A stretch of DNA of 64,000 nt from Oceanibium sediminis (lineage in GTDB: Bacteria; Pseudomonadota; Alphaproteobacteria; Rhodobacterales; Rhodobacteraceae): NCBI RefSeq assembly GCF_003265325.1, contig NZ_QGNX01000001.1, forward strand, positions 1 to 64,000, in the 5' to 3' direction. The translations under genes and the position numbers were made by a program. Under the pieces are notes generated by a model that ran no database searches, had not been told where the DNA came from, and saw only the letters and a list, made by a program, of their open reading frames with translations. Below, piece by piece: positions 5,912-14,706 of this stretch; the stretch's first letter is position 1; each line of letters starts with the position of its first letter.

Positions 5912-8554
5912 TCAGGCGCGTGCGTAGCGCTCGTCCTTGAGGGCGGAACTGACTGCCGCCGCCAGCTCGGTGCGCCGGTAGGGTTTGCGCAGGAAGATGT
6001 CGGTCGGTGAGATTCCCCCGATCACCGACGGGTCGCTGAAACCCGACGCGAACAGCACCGGCAGGTTCGGGCGCACGGCGCGCGCGGCCTCGCTGAGTTC
6101 CACGCCATCCATGGGGCCGGGCATCACGATATCGGTAAACAGCAGGTCGATCGGATCCTTGCGTTCGATGATCTTCATGGCCGATGCCGCGTCACAGGCA
6201 TCGATCACCGTGTAGTTCAGCTTTTCCAGCTGCTTCGTCGCCATTTCGCGCAGCCTGTCGTTGTCCTCGACAAGCAGGATGGTGTGGCCCAGCCCCTTTG
6301 GCGCGGCCCCCGACGTGGCCCCGTTCTCGTTCTCCAGCTCCTTCATGTCGACGCTGGGAAGATACACGTGCACCGCGGTGCCCTGCCCCAGTTCGCTGTC
6401 GATCGCGATATGCCCGCCGGATTGCTTGATGAAGCCGAACACCATGCTCAGCCCAAGGCCCGTGCCCTTGCCCACTTCCTTCGTTGTGAAGAAGGGTTCG
6501 AACACCCGGTCGAGCACCGCCGGATCGATACCCTGCCCCGTATCCGCCACGGTGATCATCGTGTAGTTGCCCGGGGCCCGGTCCCTGGACGGGCCGCCGG
6601 TGGTGTCGTCGATCACCACATGCTCGGCCTCTATCGACAGCGATCCGCCCGAGGGCATTGCATCGCGCGCGTTCAGCGCCAGGTTCATGATGGCCGACTG
6701 TAGCTGCGTGGCGTCGATCTTTGAGGGCCCGCAGTCCCCGACGACGTCGATCATGACGGTGATCCGCTCACCGACCAGGCGCTGGATCATGCCGGACATA
6801 TCGCGCAGCATCGCCCCCACATCCACGGTCGAGGCCGCCAGCGGTTGCCGCCGGGCGAAGGCCAGCATCTGCTTGTTCAACTCGGCCCCGCGCAGGCTGG
6901 CGTCCAGCGCGGTGTCCGCGTAGTGCGCCGCCAGCGTGTTGCCGGCAAGTTCCTCCTGCAACAGGTCGAGGTTGCCGATCACAATGCCAAGCAGATTGTT
7001 GAAGTCATGCGCGACCCCGCCGGTCAGCTGGCCGATCGCCTCCATCTTCTGGGACTGGCGCAGCTGCATTTCCATGTTGCGCTTTTCCGTGATGTCCCGG
7101 AAATGCTCGACAATCTGGATCGGGGCCCGGTTTGAGCCGCGGATAAGCCCGCATCTTGCAAGGCACAGGAATTCGCCGCCGCCCTTCCGCACGAAGCGAA
7201 GCTCCCGCTCGATAGTTTCCTGCTTGCCTGAGATGAGCGCCGTCTTCTTGCCTTCCTCGGAGGTGCGGTCTTCGGGGTGGATCACCGCTGCAAGGTTGCT
7301 GCGCAGCAACTCCCGTTCCGAGAAGCCGGTCAGCCGACAGAGTTCCGGGTTCACCTGAAGGATGTTCCCCTCAAGGTCGGTCAGGGCGATGGCGTCCGGC
7401 GCGCTACTGAAGGCGGTCCGGAAACGTTCCTCGCTGGCCTGCAAATCGCGCATCATCTTCTTCCGCTCGGATATGTCGCGGATCGAGCCGATGAAGGATT
7501 GCCGCCCGCGGAAAAGGAAGTGGGAGACAGCGATCTCTAGCGCCAGCGCGTGGCCCAGCCGGTTCTTGCCGGTGCATTCCACCGCGCGCGGGCGCGCCGG
7601 CGGCGTCGTCCCCTTGCCGCCCGCAGCATCCCCGGACACGGGCAGCTTGTCCATGAGGTCCTGGTCGAACAGCTCGCCGATCTCTCGGCCCACGATTTCT
7701 TCGCGCTTCCAGCCGAAGATCAGCTCTGCCGCGCCGTTGAAATCCTCGATCACGCCGAATTCATTGAAAGTGACGATACCGTCCCCGGCATTCGCCAGCA
7801 GCGCGGAGTAGCGCGCCTCGCTTTCCTCCAGCGCGACTTCCATCTCGCGGCGGCGGGTCACGTCGCGAAGGCTTACAAGCTGGCAATCCTCGCCGTCCCA
7901 GTACACCTTGGAGCCGCGGATCTCGGCCATCAGCCGGTCGCCCTTCGGGCGCACGATCTCCACGTCCATGGGCGCGGTGGTCGTGCCGGTGACGCCGAAG
8001 TTGCGCCCGACCAGTTCCTCGATCGGGCGTCCGAACAACTCGCTCGCGGCGGGGTTCGCAAAGACGAGCGTCCCGTCGGGGCGGACCACCAGAAGCGTGT
8101 CCGCGGAAATCTCGATCAGCGATTTGAACTGGCGCTCGTAGGTTTCCGAGCTTTTCTCGACAGCGGTTTTCTTCGTGACGGTGCGCGAGATTTCGAGGTC
8201 GTAGATCGTCTTGATCAAGGCGTCAGTGTTGTTGAAGCTGACGACACTGTAGTCGCCGCTGACGTGCTTTTCCCGGGTCCTTTCGATTTCCGCCGCGTCG
8301 GACAGAAAGATGAAAGCGGGCTTCTGAACGGATTCGCCGCGCACGCGCAGGACGTCTTCCAGCTTCAACCCCGATCCGCTTTCGTGAAAGAGGATCGCGT
8401 CCCAGGAAGCCTCGTGCAGGGCCTTTTCCAACGACTCGGCGGTGTGGACGCGCTTGACCTTTGCCTGAGACCACTTTTTCTGAAGAATCCCTGTCATGAC
8501 GATGTGGTCCAGCTCAACGCTGGTCACGTAAATGACGCTGATACTTCTAGCCAT
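5912..8554 (-). CDS. PAS-domain hybrid sensor histidine kinase with C-terminal receiver
   Basis: 880 residues, no membrane helix, so cytoplasmic. Order: an N-terminal degenerate receiver-like segment (about 1-130); three PAS domains (about 140-240, 245-370, 375-500), each closing with an RDIT/RDIS-type motif; HisKA with the phospho-accepting histidine in GGVAHDFNNLLG near residue 516; HATPase_c with NLALNARDAM, DTGQGI and GTGLGLSMV; and a C-terminal receiver whose acceptor is near Asp808 in LLFTDIVMPG. The HDFNN box is typical of soluble PAS hybrid kinases. Phosphate may pass to the internal receiver and then to a separate regulator, perhaps the one at 5092-5871. No haem- or flavin-binding motif (such as the LOV cysteine) is evident in the PAS domains. 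The signal is unknown. Confidence 0.9.
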   Translation of the reverse strand: MARSISVIYVTSVELDHIVMTGILQKKWSQAKVKRVHTAESLEKALHEASWDAILFHESGSGLKLEDVLRVRGESVQKPAFIFLSDAAEIERTREKHVSGDYSVVSFNNTDALIKTIYDLEISRTVTKKTAVEKSSETYERQFKSLIEISADTLLVVRPDGTLVFANPAASELFGRPIEELVGRNFGVTGTTTAPMDVEIVRPKGDRLMAEIRGSKVYWDGEDCQLVSLRDVTRRREMEVALEESEARYSALLANAGDGIVTFNEFGVIEDFNGAAELIFGWKREEIVGREIGELFDQDLMDKLPVSGDAAGGKGTTPPARPRAVECTGKNRLGHALALEIAVSHFLFRGRQSFIGSIRDISERKKMMRDLQASEERFRTAFSSAPDAIALTDLEGNILQVNPELCRLTGFSERELLRSNLAAVIHPEDRTSEEGKKTALISGKQETIERELRFVRKGGGEFLCLARCGLIRGSNRAPIQIVEHFRDITEKRNMEMQLRQSQKMEAIGQLTGGVAHDFNNLLGIVIGNLDLLQEELAGNTLAAHYADTALDASLRGAELNKQMLAFARRQPLAASTVDVGAMLRDMSGMIQRLVGERITVMIDVVGDCGPSKIDATQLQSAIMNLALNARDAMPSGGSLSIEAEHVVIDDTTGGPSRDRAPGNYTMITVADTGQGIDPAVLDRVFEPFFTTKEVGKGTGLGLSMVFGFIKQSGGHIAIDSELGQGTAVHVYLPSVDMKELENENGATSGAAPKGLGHTILLVEDNDRLREMATKQLEKLNYTVIDACDAASAMKIIERKDPIDLLFTDIVMPGPMDGVELSEAARAVRPNLPVLFASGFSDPSVIGGISPTDIFLRKPYRRTELAAAVSSALKDERYARA

Positions 8555-8983
8555 CTCAATTCCTTACCGTCGCACCCGAACCAAATGGAAAAGGGCGCGG
8601 CGGACCTTGATACCCCGAGTTTCACCTATCCGTCCAATTTCGCTCAAATTAGACAAACTTGTGGTGTTCGCGTGCAAAAGTGACCCGCCGGTGCCGGGCG
8701 CCCGGTTCTTGGATGGGCGGGGGGCAGGGACAGTCGATTCCCAAGGGCAAGTGGCAGAGGATACGGGGCAGAAATTCAGCCCCGCTCTCGACCAGCACCT
8801 TGCGAAACGGCGGCCGACCAGCTTGGCGGAACACGAGTGAGCCTCGACGGTTCCTTCTCCTGCCCACCCGGATCAGCGAAAATTTCGTTCCGATTTCGTG
8901 TGGCTTTCCTGCGCAGGATCGCGACAGGTGCGACGTTGGTTCATGAACCCGTCCCCGAAACCCGACATGTCAGGACCCACGAA
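8555..8983. promoter_or_regulatory. Divergent upstream region between the hybrid kinase and a secreted protein
   Basis: About 430 bases without a convincing gene. Open frames here lack ribosome binding sites and are extensions or shadows. The region must hold the promoter of the kinase (minus strand) and of the gene at 8984 (plus strand). The part near 8630-8670 is comparatively AT-rich and is the likely kinase promoter. No operator with a known consensus was seen. Confidence 0.35.
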
Positions 8984-9343
8984 ATGAACCGCACAGCCTT
9001 TACCGCCACACTCACCGGCCTAGCCCTTCTTGCCGTCCTTCCGGCGCGGGCGGAGCAGTTTGCCGTTCGGATCGGCTCCGCCTTCGATGGGGCGACGCCC
9101 GGGCTTCTGGCGACGCTCAAGATCACCGAGATCGACATCTTCACCCTCGGCGGTGATCACTACCTGATCCTTGACGCGCCCGCTGCGGCCTATGTGGAGG
9201 CCTATGTCCAAGCCATTGGGCGCGATGCGGTGGAGCTGAATGCGCTCGACGCGGACTGGACGCACCCCGGCGTGGCCGAGATGCCGCTCGACAAGCGCCT
9301 TCGCTTCCTGCGCAAGCTGTCGTGCGACTATTGCGTCACCTGA
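8984..9343 (+). CDS. Small secreted protein of unknown function with a C-terminal CxxC
   Basis: 119 residues. The N-terminus is a Sec signal peptide with cleavage expected after PARA (about residue 23). The mature part is about 96 residues and ends SCDYCVT, putting a CxxC motif four residues from the C-terminus, which could bind metal or form a disulfide. No family is recognised. The ATG at 8984 was chosen over an in-frame start at 8837 because it places the signal peptide at the very N-terminus. The gene lies about 170 bases before a winged-helix regulator on the same strand. Confidence 0.5.
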   Translation: MNRTAFTATLTGLALLAVLPARAEQFAVRIGSAFDGATPGLLATLKITEIDIFTLGGDHYLILDAPAAAYVEAYVQAIGRDAVELNALDADWTHPGVAEMPLDKRLRFLRKLSCDYCVT

Positions 9344-9515
9344 GCCGGAACCGTGGCCAGCGAGCAGCCTTTGGCCAGAAAGTTGCAGGCGACAGGCCGC
9401 ATTTGGGATACAGTGCGCAGACCGCGACCGTCGGCACGGCCTCCGGGCCTGCCCCGGGGTGCGGGTATCGGCGCCCGGGGCCCGGGCGTCACCCGAACCG
9501 ACTGGAACTCATAAC

Positions 9516-11000
9516 ATGGAAAACGCGGGCAAGGCGACACTCATCCTCGGGGCCAGCACGTTCGAGCTTTCAAGCCAGACGCTGCGGGATGCCTCGGGCG
9601 CTGTGCTGTCGCTTCGCACGCAATCGCTGAAGATCCTTGTTGAGCTTGCGCGAACCCCCGGTCAGCTCGTTTCGCGGGACGCGCTGGCCGAGGTCGTCTG
9701 GCCCGATGTCGCGGTGACCGATGACAGCCTTGTGCAATGCATCAAGGACATCCGCGGCGCCCTGATGGACCGGGACAGGACCATCGTGAAGACGGTGATC
9801 GGCCAAGGATACATCCTGAATGGCCGCACCGCCGAGGATCCCATGGGCGCCTTGCCGGTGATCTTCGTCGAGCGGTTCCGCGCCGCGCCGGGCATCGCGG
9901 AGGAACTGGCCGAGGCGCTGTTCGAAGAGCTGATCGTGCGCCTTTCGCCCCGCAGGGGGGTTGCGCTGGTGACGGAGCCGGATGGCCGCCCCGGGGCGAA
10001 GTACGTGATCTCGGGGCGGGTCTCCGAGCGGTCCGGAAGCGCGCGGATCTTCTTTCGCATTGCCCGCCGGGGCTACGGCGCCGATCTTCATGCCGCGACG
10101 GAACAGGCCGAGGACGCGGCGATCTGGGATTTGCCGGGCCAGGTGGCCGACGCTATCTCGGCGCAGCTTCGGGTGCGCATGATCATGGGCGACGGGTCCG
10201 AATTCGCGCAGATCGACGATGCCAGCCTTTCGACCCAAGAACTGATGGCGAAGGCGGCCTGGCACATGTGCCGCTTCCGGCGGCGGAACTGGCGGGCAGC
10301 TCGGGCCGCGCTGGAACAAGCGGTGCGGCTGGCCCCGGACCATCCGATCGCGCTTGCCATGCTGGCCTCGGTTGAGACGCAGATGATCCCGTTGATCCCC
10401 TTCAGCGAACTTACCACCGACCCCGAGCGGACCATGGCGCTGTGCGATCGCGCCGTGGAGATCGACCAGTCGAGCGACTGGGTCTTGCGGACTAGGGGCA
10501 ACGTCCGGTTCTGGCTGCTCGGCGAACATGAGGGCGCCGGTCTCGATTGTCGCCGGGCGCTGGCCATCAACCCCTCGTTTCACCTGGCGCACCTGACGAT
10601 TGCGACGAGTGAAATCCTGTCGGGATCGCTTGAGGCCGGCGCGCGCCGGTTGGAGGAAATGATGCGGCGGGTGTCATTCGATCCGCAGAACCCGCTCTAT
10701 TTCTCGCTGATCGCCCTCTCACGACTTCTGGACGGGCAGGTCGAGACCGCGACAGAGCTGGCCCGTGAGGGGCATGAGCGTAATCCCCTGGGGGCATGGA
10801 ATGCGCTGGTCTATGCCGCGGCGGCGTCTGGCAACGCCGGGATCACGGGGACCGAGGCGTTTCAAAGGATGGTACAACGCGTCGACTTGAGCCCGTCGCA
10901 TTTCCTGGATTTCCCCTTCACGGATCCGGGGATGGCTGAAGCCCTTCAGGCAAGGGCCTTGGCGGCCGGGATCGCGGAAAAGCACAGCAGGCCAAGCTGA
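9516..11000 (+). CDS. CadC-like winged-helix transcriptional regulator with TPR-type C-terminus
   Basis: 494 residues. Residues about 1-105 are an OmpR-type winged helix (LRTQSLKILVELARTPGQLVSRDAL, WPDVAVTDDSLVQCIKDIR, VKTVIGQGYIL). Unlike true response regulators it has no receiver domain. Residues about 115-230 resemble the TolB-like domain found between HTH and TPR in adenylate-cyclase/CadC-type regulators. The remainder is alpha-helical with TPR-like repeats (KAAWHMCRFRRRNWRAARAALEQAVRLAPDHP; DCRRALAINPSFHLAHL). No membrane helix is visible, so it is probably soluble. Start ATG 9516 was chosen because the winged helix begins directly after it; an upstream in-frame extension to 9240 overlaps the previous gene. 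Confidence 0.8.
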   Translation: MENAGKATLILGASTFELSSQTLRDASGAVLSLRTQSLKILVELARTPGQLVSRDALAEVVWPDVAVTDDSLVQCIKDIRGALMDRDRTIVKTVIGQGYILNGRTAEDPMGALPVIFVERFRAAPGIAEELAEALFEELIVRLSPRRGVALVTEPDGRPGAKYVISGRVSERSGSARIFFRIARRGYGADLHAATEQAEDAAIWDLPGQVADAISAQLRVRMIMGDGSEFAQIDDASLSTQELMAKAAWHMCRFRRRNWRAARAALEQAVRLAPDHPIALAMLASVETQMIPLIPFSELTTDPERTMALCDRAVEIDQSSDWVLRTRGNVRFWLLGEHEGAGLDCRRALAINPSFHLAHLTIATSEILSGSLEAGARRLEEMMRRVSFDPQNPLYFSLIALSRLLDGQVETATELAREGHERNPLGAWNALVYAAAASGNAGITGTEAFQRMVQRVDLSPSHFLDFPFTDPGMAEALQARALAAGIAEKHSRPS

Positions 11001-11135
11001 GACGTCGGTTTGCGCATGTTGGCTGCCCTTTCGGACGGTGACGCCCAAATGCAGAATGACCGCAGGAAGTCAGACTGCCGCCTTCGGGGCCACCCGGATC
11101 CCTAAAGCACGCGCGGGCTTGCCGTTGCGCCCTGT

Positions 11136-11153
11136 CTCTGTAGTCCTACGGAT
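11136..11153. promoter_or_regulatory. Candidate FixJ-type operator, copy 1 (before the kinase)
   Basis: CTCTGTAG-TC-CTACGGAT is an imperfect inverted repeat with a 2-bp centre. It matches the perfect repeat at 13375-13392 in spacing and in 15 of 18 positions. It sits just upstream of the kinase start region. FixJ-family regulators are known to favour GTAG-type cores, so the co-encoded regulator at 12774-13382 is the natural candidate to bind it. Inferred, not tested. Confidence 0.45.
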
Positions 11154-11169
11154 ATCAAATCACGGCCGG

Positions 11170-12777
11170 ATGCTTATGGTATCCTTTCTTTCACCCGCCC
11201 CCCCCGGATCACCCCATTGGACTGGACCCGTGACGAACAGAAATTCCTCACCCCAAGGCGGATGGCCATGGTCCCCCGCCTGGATCACGGGCTGGCTTTT
11301 GGCGTGCTGCCTGGCGGTTGCGGTGGTCGCCCTTCTGGAACGCCGCGCGCATCTGTCCGAACTGACGGCGGAAAGCGCGCGTCTGCACGCGGTCGCCTCG
11401 CAGCGCGTCAACCAGCATGATGCGCATATGACCGCCCTTTCGGCCATTGCAATCGCGGGGGCGGAGCAGCGGGCCGACCTGTTCCGCGAGGTCTCCGGCG
11501 CGGTCATGCGCTTCTATCCGCGGATCATCGGCATCTTTCTCGTGGCGCTCGACCATCAGGCCCCGGCGTTGGAAATCGGCGTGCAGGACGCGGATATCCG
11601 GGGCATCATCCGCGACGCCGCCCTTGCGTCGCGCGGGGCCCCCGTTCTGTTGCGCTATCCGTCTGAGCGCCCGGCTTACATGATCGTCAAGCGCAGCCCC
11701 AACAGTGACGCGGCGCGTTACGGGTTGGCGCTGGTGATCGACGCGGCTGCCCTGCTGAACGGCGATTCCGCCTATTGGGCGGAGCATGGGACGGCGCGTC
11801 GGCTGATCCTGCCGGATGGCGCGATGATCCTTGGCAGCGGCCCGGACATGGCGGCGCCGCAATTCTCGCGCGCGCTGGCGAGCAACACGCAGCCGCTGCG
11901 CCTTGAAACGGGGATGACGCTGACGCTTGCAGACATGTTGCCGCCGGGAAGGATCGCCTCGGTCGTCGCCTTGATCACGCTGCTGACCCTTGTTCTGCAC
12001 GCGGTGATGAAGCAGCGGGCGCAGGTGCGCGCGGCAGAGAAACGCGCCGAGCTGAGCGGGCTGGAATCCCGCCTGAGCCATGCTTCCCGCGTGAACGCCC
12101 TTGGCGAAATGGCCAGCGGAATGGCCCATGAGCTGACCCAACCCCTGACGGCCATCCTGGCGCAGGCCCAGGCCGCGCGCCACCTGGCCGCGCGCGGGCA
12201 GACCGAACGGGTGGCAGGGGTGCTGGACGGTGTCGTGGAGCAGACCCGGCGCGCGTCCTCGATCCTGGAACGCCTTCGCAACTGGACCCGCCCGCAGGGG
12301 CCGAAGCCCGAGCCGATCGACGTCAGGGAATGTATCGGCGTCGCCGAAACCCTGCTCTCGGCACAGGCGGCGGAAATCGGGGCGCGGCTGGCAGTCTCCC
12401 TTCCAAGAACCGCGCTCACCGTCACGGCGGACCGCGTGGAGCTGGAACAGGTGCTGTTCAACCTGATCCGCAACGCGCTCGACTCCGTCGCGGAAAGCAC
12501 AGGCAGGCGCGAGGTCACGGTCGAGGCATCGATTGACGGCAACAGCGCGGTAATCGACGTCGCCGACAGCGGCCCGGGCCTCAGCGAAGATATCCGCTAC
12601 CGCCTGTTCACGCCCTTCGCGACAACCCGTGCCGACGGAACCGGACTGGGCCTTGCGCTGAGCCAACGCCTGGTGGAGCGCGCCGGCGGCGACCTGGCGG
12701 TCGTCGAGGCGCAAGTGGGCGCGCACTTCCGCGTCACGCTGCCGCTGGCGCAGGCCAGCCGGGAGGCGGCGGAATGA
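11170..12777 (+). CDS. Membrane sensor histidine kinase (FixL/DctB-like)
   Basis: About 535 residues. One membrane helix near the N-terminus (WITGWLLACCLAVAVVALL) and a second (IASVVALITLLTLVLHAVM) enclose a periplasmic sensor of about 210 residues. HisKA carries GEMASGMAHELTQPLTAI, the ASGxAHEL(N/T)QPL form used by DctB/FixL-type kinases. HATPase_c has NLIRNALDSV, DSGPGL and GTGLGLALS. The start is uncertain: ATG 11170, ATG 11176 or GTG 11230 (directly before the first helix), none with a strong ribosome binding site. The stop overlaps the ATG of the FixJ-type regulator (ATGA), so they are cognate partners. A secreted HbpS-like protein downstream suggests a haem- or redox-related signal. Confidence 0.88.
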   Translation: MLMVSFLSPAPPGSPHWTGPVTNRNSSPQGGWPWSPAWITGWLLACCLAVAVVALLERRAHLSELTAESARLHAVASQRVNQHDAHMTALSAIAIAGAEQRADLFREVSGAVMRFYPRIIGIFLVALDHQAPALEIGVQDADIRGIIRDAALASRGAPVLLRYPSERPAYMIVKRSPNSDAARYGLALVIDAAALLNGDSAYWAEHGTARRLILPDGAMILGSGPDMAAPQFSRALASNTQPLRLETGMTLTLADMLPPGRIASVVALITLLTLVLHAVMKQRAQVRAAEKRAELSGLESRLSHASRVNALGEMASGMAHELTQPLTAILAQAQAARHLAARGQTERVAGVLDGVVEQTRRASSILERLRNWTRPQGPKPEPIDVRECIGVAETLLSAQAAEIGARLAVSLPRTALTVTADRVELEQVLFNLIRNALDSVAESTGRREVTVEASIDGNSAVIDVADSGPGLSEDIRYRLFTPFATTRADGTGLGLALSQRLVERAGGDLAVVEAQVGAHFRVTLPLAQASREAAE

Positions 12778-13382
12778 CCGCGCCGGTCTATCTTGTCGAT
12801 GACGACGCGGCGGTGCGCGCGGCGCTCTCACTGCTGCTGTCGACGGTGGGGATCGATGTCAGGACATTTCCCGGCCCCGAGGATTTCCTGCAGGCTCTGC
12901 CGACGCTGGTTCCGGGGTGCCTGATCCTCGATATCCGGATGCCAGCGATTTCCGGGCTAAAGCTGCAGGAACGTCTGGCGGCGGGCGGTGTGACCTGGCC
13001 GACGGTGGTGATCTCGGGCCATGGCGATATCGAGGCGTGCCGAAAGGCGTTCCGCAACGGCGCCATCGATTTCCTGTCCAAACCCGTGGACGAGCAGGAC
13101 CTGATCGACGCCATCCAGAAGGGACAGGCGACCCTTGGCCGGGCCGCCGCCCAGCAGGCGGAACGCCGCGAGACCTTGGCCCTGATCGACGGGCTGACGC
13201 CGCGCGAACGCGAGGTGCTGTCGCTGGTGGCGCGCGGCTTCGCGACCCGTGACATCGCCCTGGCGCTCGACGTCTCGCCCCGGACCGTGGAAAGCCACCG
13301 GGCGGCCATCGGGGCGAAGCTCGGAACGACCTCCCCGGCGGAGATGACGCGCCTCTGGATCGAGGCGGAAAACGCTCCGTAG
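12774..13382 (+). CDS. FixJ/NarL-type response regulator, partner of the upstream kinase
   Basis: 202 residues. The receiver has D9-D10-D11, acceptor Asp53 in LILDIRMPAISGL and the lysine in FLSKPV. The C-terminal LuxR-type helix-turn-helix reads LTPREREVLSLVARGFATRDIALALDVSPRTVESHRAAIGAKLG, close to FixJ, DctR and TodT regulators. Its start overlaps the kinase stop. Its own stop lies inside a perfect palindrome (13375-13392) that also occurs before the kinase, which suggests it regulates both its own operon and the secreted haem-binding protein that follows. Confidence 0.92.
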   Translation: MTAPVYLVDDDAAVRAALSLLLSTVGIDVRTFPGPEDFLQALPTLVPGCLILDIRMPAISGLKLQERLAAGGVTWPTVVISGHGDIEACRKAFRNGAIDFLSKPVDEQDLIDAIQKGQATLGRAAAQQAERRETLALIDGLTPREREVLSLVARGFATRDIALALDVSPRTVESHRAAIGAKLGTTSPAEMTRLWIEAENAP

Positions 13383-13410
13383 TTCTACGGAGGGCCCTGC
13401 ACCCCCTACG
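13375..13410. promoter_or_regulatory. Candidate FixJ-type operator, copy 2, with an extra half-site
   Basis: CTCCGTAG-TT-CTACGGAG at 13375-13392 is a perfect 8-bp inverted repeat with a 2-bp centre. A further CTACG half-site begins at 13406, 21 bases (two helical turns) after the CTACG at 13385. The repeat overlaps the regulator stop codon and lies about 80 bases before the HbpS-like gene. A role as a weak terminator is the alternative, but the same 18-bp pattern before the kinase and the absence of a T-run favour an operator. Confidence 0.5.
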
Positions 13411-13471
13411 AATGGGGCGGCCCGGCGTGATCGCGTAAGTCTGTTCCTGTCACCAACAAAGGAGAACCGAC

Positions 13472-13963
13472 ATGCTCAGAACGACCGCTATCCTCGCCAC
13501 AGTTTCCGCCCTGGCAGCCCCCCTGGCCGCCGCCGCCCAGGACCTGCCGACAAGCCCCTACCTGCCGCTCGCCATGGCAAGCGACGCCGCGAACGCCGCG
13601 CTTCAGGCCTGTGCCGCAGAGGGTCACAACGTCAGCGTCGCGATCGTCGCCCGCGACGGCAACACCAAGGTGCTTCTGAAGGCAGACAATTCCGGGCCGC
13701 ACACCGCCTCCAGCGCCACCGGCAAGGCCTTTGCTTCGGCTGGTCTGGGCCGTGACACCGCCGGGCTTGCCGATTTCATCGCCTCCAACCCCCAGAACGA
13801 CGGTCTGCGCGACATGGACCCGCGCCTGGTAATCCAGGCCGGCGGCCTGCCGATCCGTGTCGGCGGCGCCCTCGTCGGGGGCATCGGTGTCGGCGGCGCG
13901 CCCTCGGGCGCGACCGACGCCGACTGCGCGCGTGCCGGTCTCGACGCGATTGGCGCCGAGTAA
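13472..13963 (+). CDS. Secreted HbpS/GlcG-type haem-binding protein (DUF336)
   Basis: 163 residues. A Sec signal peptide ends near AAAAQ (about residue 22), followed by a complete GlcG/HbpS-like domain: ALQACAAEGHNVSVAIVARDGNTKVLLKAD, HTASSATGKAFASA, and IQAGGLPIRVGGALVGGIGVGG. Members form oligomers; Streptomyces HbpS binds haem and modulates the SenS/SenR two-component system from outside the membrane. Here an HbpS-like protein sits 90 bases downstream of a two-component pair, with a candidate operator in between, so it may be an accessory sensor or an output of that pair. The ribosome binding site AAAGGAGAA precedes ATG 13472. The haem-binding residue was not identified. Confidence 0.85.
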   Translation: MLRTTAILATVSALAAPLAAAAQDLPTSPYLPLAMASDAANAALQACAAEGHNVSVAIVARDGNTKVLLKADNSGPHTASSATGKAFASAGLGRDTAGLADFIASNPQNDGLRDMDPRLVIQAGGLPIRVGGALVGGIGVGGAPSGATDADCARAGLDAIGAE

Positions 13964-14031
13964 GGCACATCGGGTCCGCGCGGATGGCGCGCGGACCCAC
14001 CCACCCCGGGATCACGACAAAGGAGTCCATC

Positions 14032-14706
14032 ATGGCCCGACTTCCCCTTATCGCCCTTCTGGTCGGACTTGCCGGCGCGGCAACGGCCCAGACCGCACCC
14101 TCCGCGCGTGAGCTGTCAGCATACGAGGGCTTGTTCATCGCCGCGCACGAAGGCGATGTCGCCGGCATCGAACGCCTGGTCGCAGAGGGCGCGGACGTGA
14201 ATGCCCGGGACCCGAAGGGCCGCACGCCGGGCCATGTCGCCGCCTTCGCATCGGAAGACGACGCCCTGCGCGCGCTGGCCGCGGCTGGCGAGGACATGAA
14301 CGCGCTGGAGCACCGCGCCTATGACATCGTGACCATCGCGGCTGTGGCCGACGACCCCGAGCTGATGTCGCTCGCCATCGAACTCGGCAACGATCCGGGC
14401 CTCGTGACGAGCCCCTACGACGGAACCGCCCTGATCGCCGCGGCGCATCTTGGCCACGCCGAGGTGGTGCGTCGCCTGATCGCGGCGGGCGCTCCGCTGG
14501 ATCACGTCAACAACCTGCACTGGACAGCGGTAATGGAGGCGGTCGTGCTCGGCGACGGCGGGCCGGACTACCAGGCCGTGCTCGACGCGCTCCTCTCCGC
14601 CGGGGCGGACCGGACCCTGGCCGATCGTGACGGCGTCACGCCGCTCCAACACGCCGAAGCACGGGGCTTCGCGGAGATGGCCGCGCGTCTAAAGCGACCG
14701 GATTGA
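14032..14706 (+). CDS. Secreted ankyrin-repeat protein
   Basis: 224 residues. Signal peptide (LPLIALLVGLAGAATA, cleavage near residue 18), then about five ankyrin repeats: LFIAAHEGDVAGIERLVAEGADVNARDPKGRTPGHVAA, a second with ALAAAGEDMNALEHR, then TALIAAAHLGHAEVVRRLIAAGAPLDHVN, TAVMEAVVLGDGG, and LLSAGADRTLADRDGVTPLQHAEARG. Ankyrin repeats bind other proteins and have no catalysis of their own. The gene starts 68 bases after the HbpS-like gene with an AAAGGAGT ribosome binding site, probably in the same transcript. A periplasmic ankyrin protein beside a haem-binding protein resembles pairings seen near peroxidase or catalase genes, but no such enzyme is here. The ATG at 14032 was preferred over 13984 because it gives a clean signal peptide. 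Confidence 0.8.
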   Translation: MARLPLIALLVGLAGAATAQTAPSARELSAYEGLFIAAHEGDVAGIERLVAEGADVNARDPKGRTPGHVAAFASEDDALRALAAAGEDMNALEHRAYDIVTIAAVADDPELMSLAIELGNDPGLVTSPYDGTALIAAAHLGHAEVVRRLIAAGAPLDHVNNLHWTAVMEAVVLGDGGPDYQAVLDALLSAGADRTLADRDGVTPLQHAEARGFAEMAARLKRPD

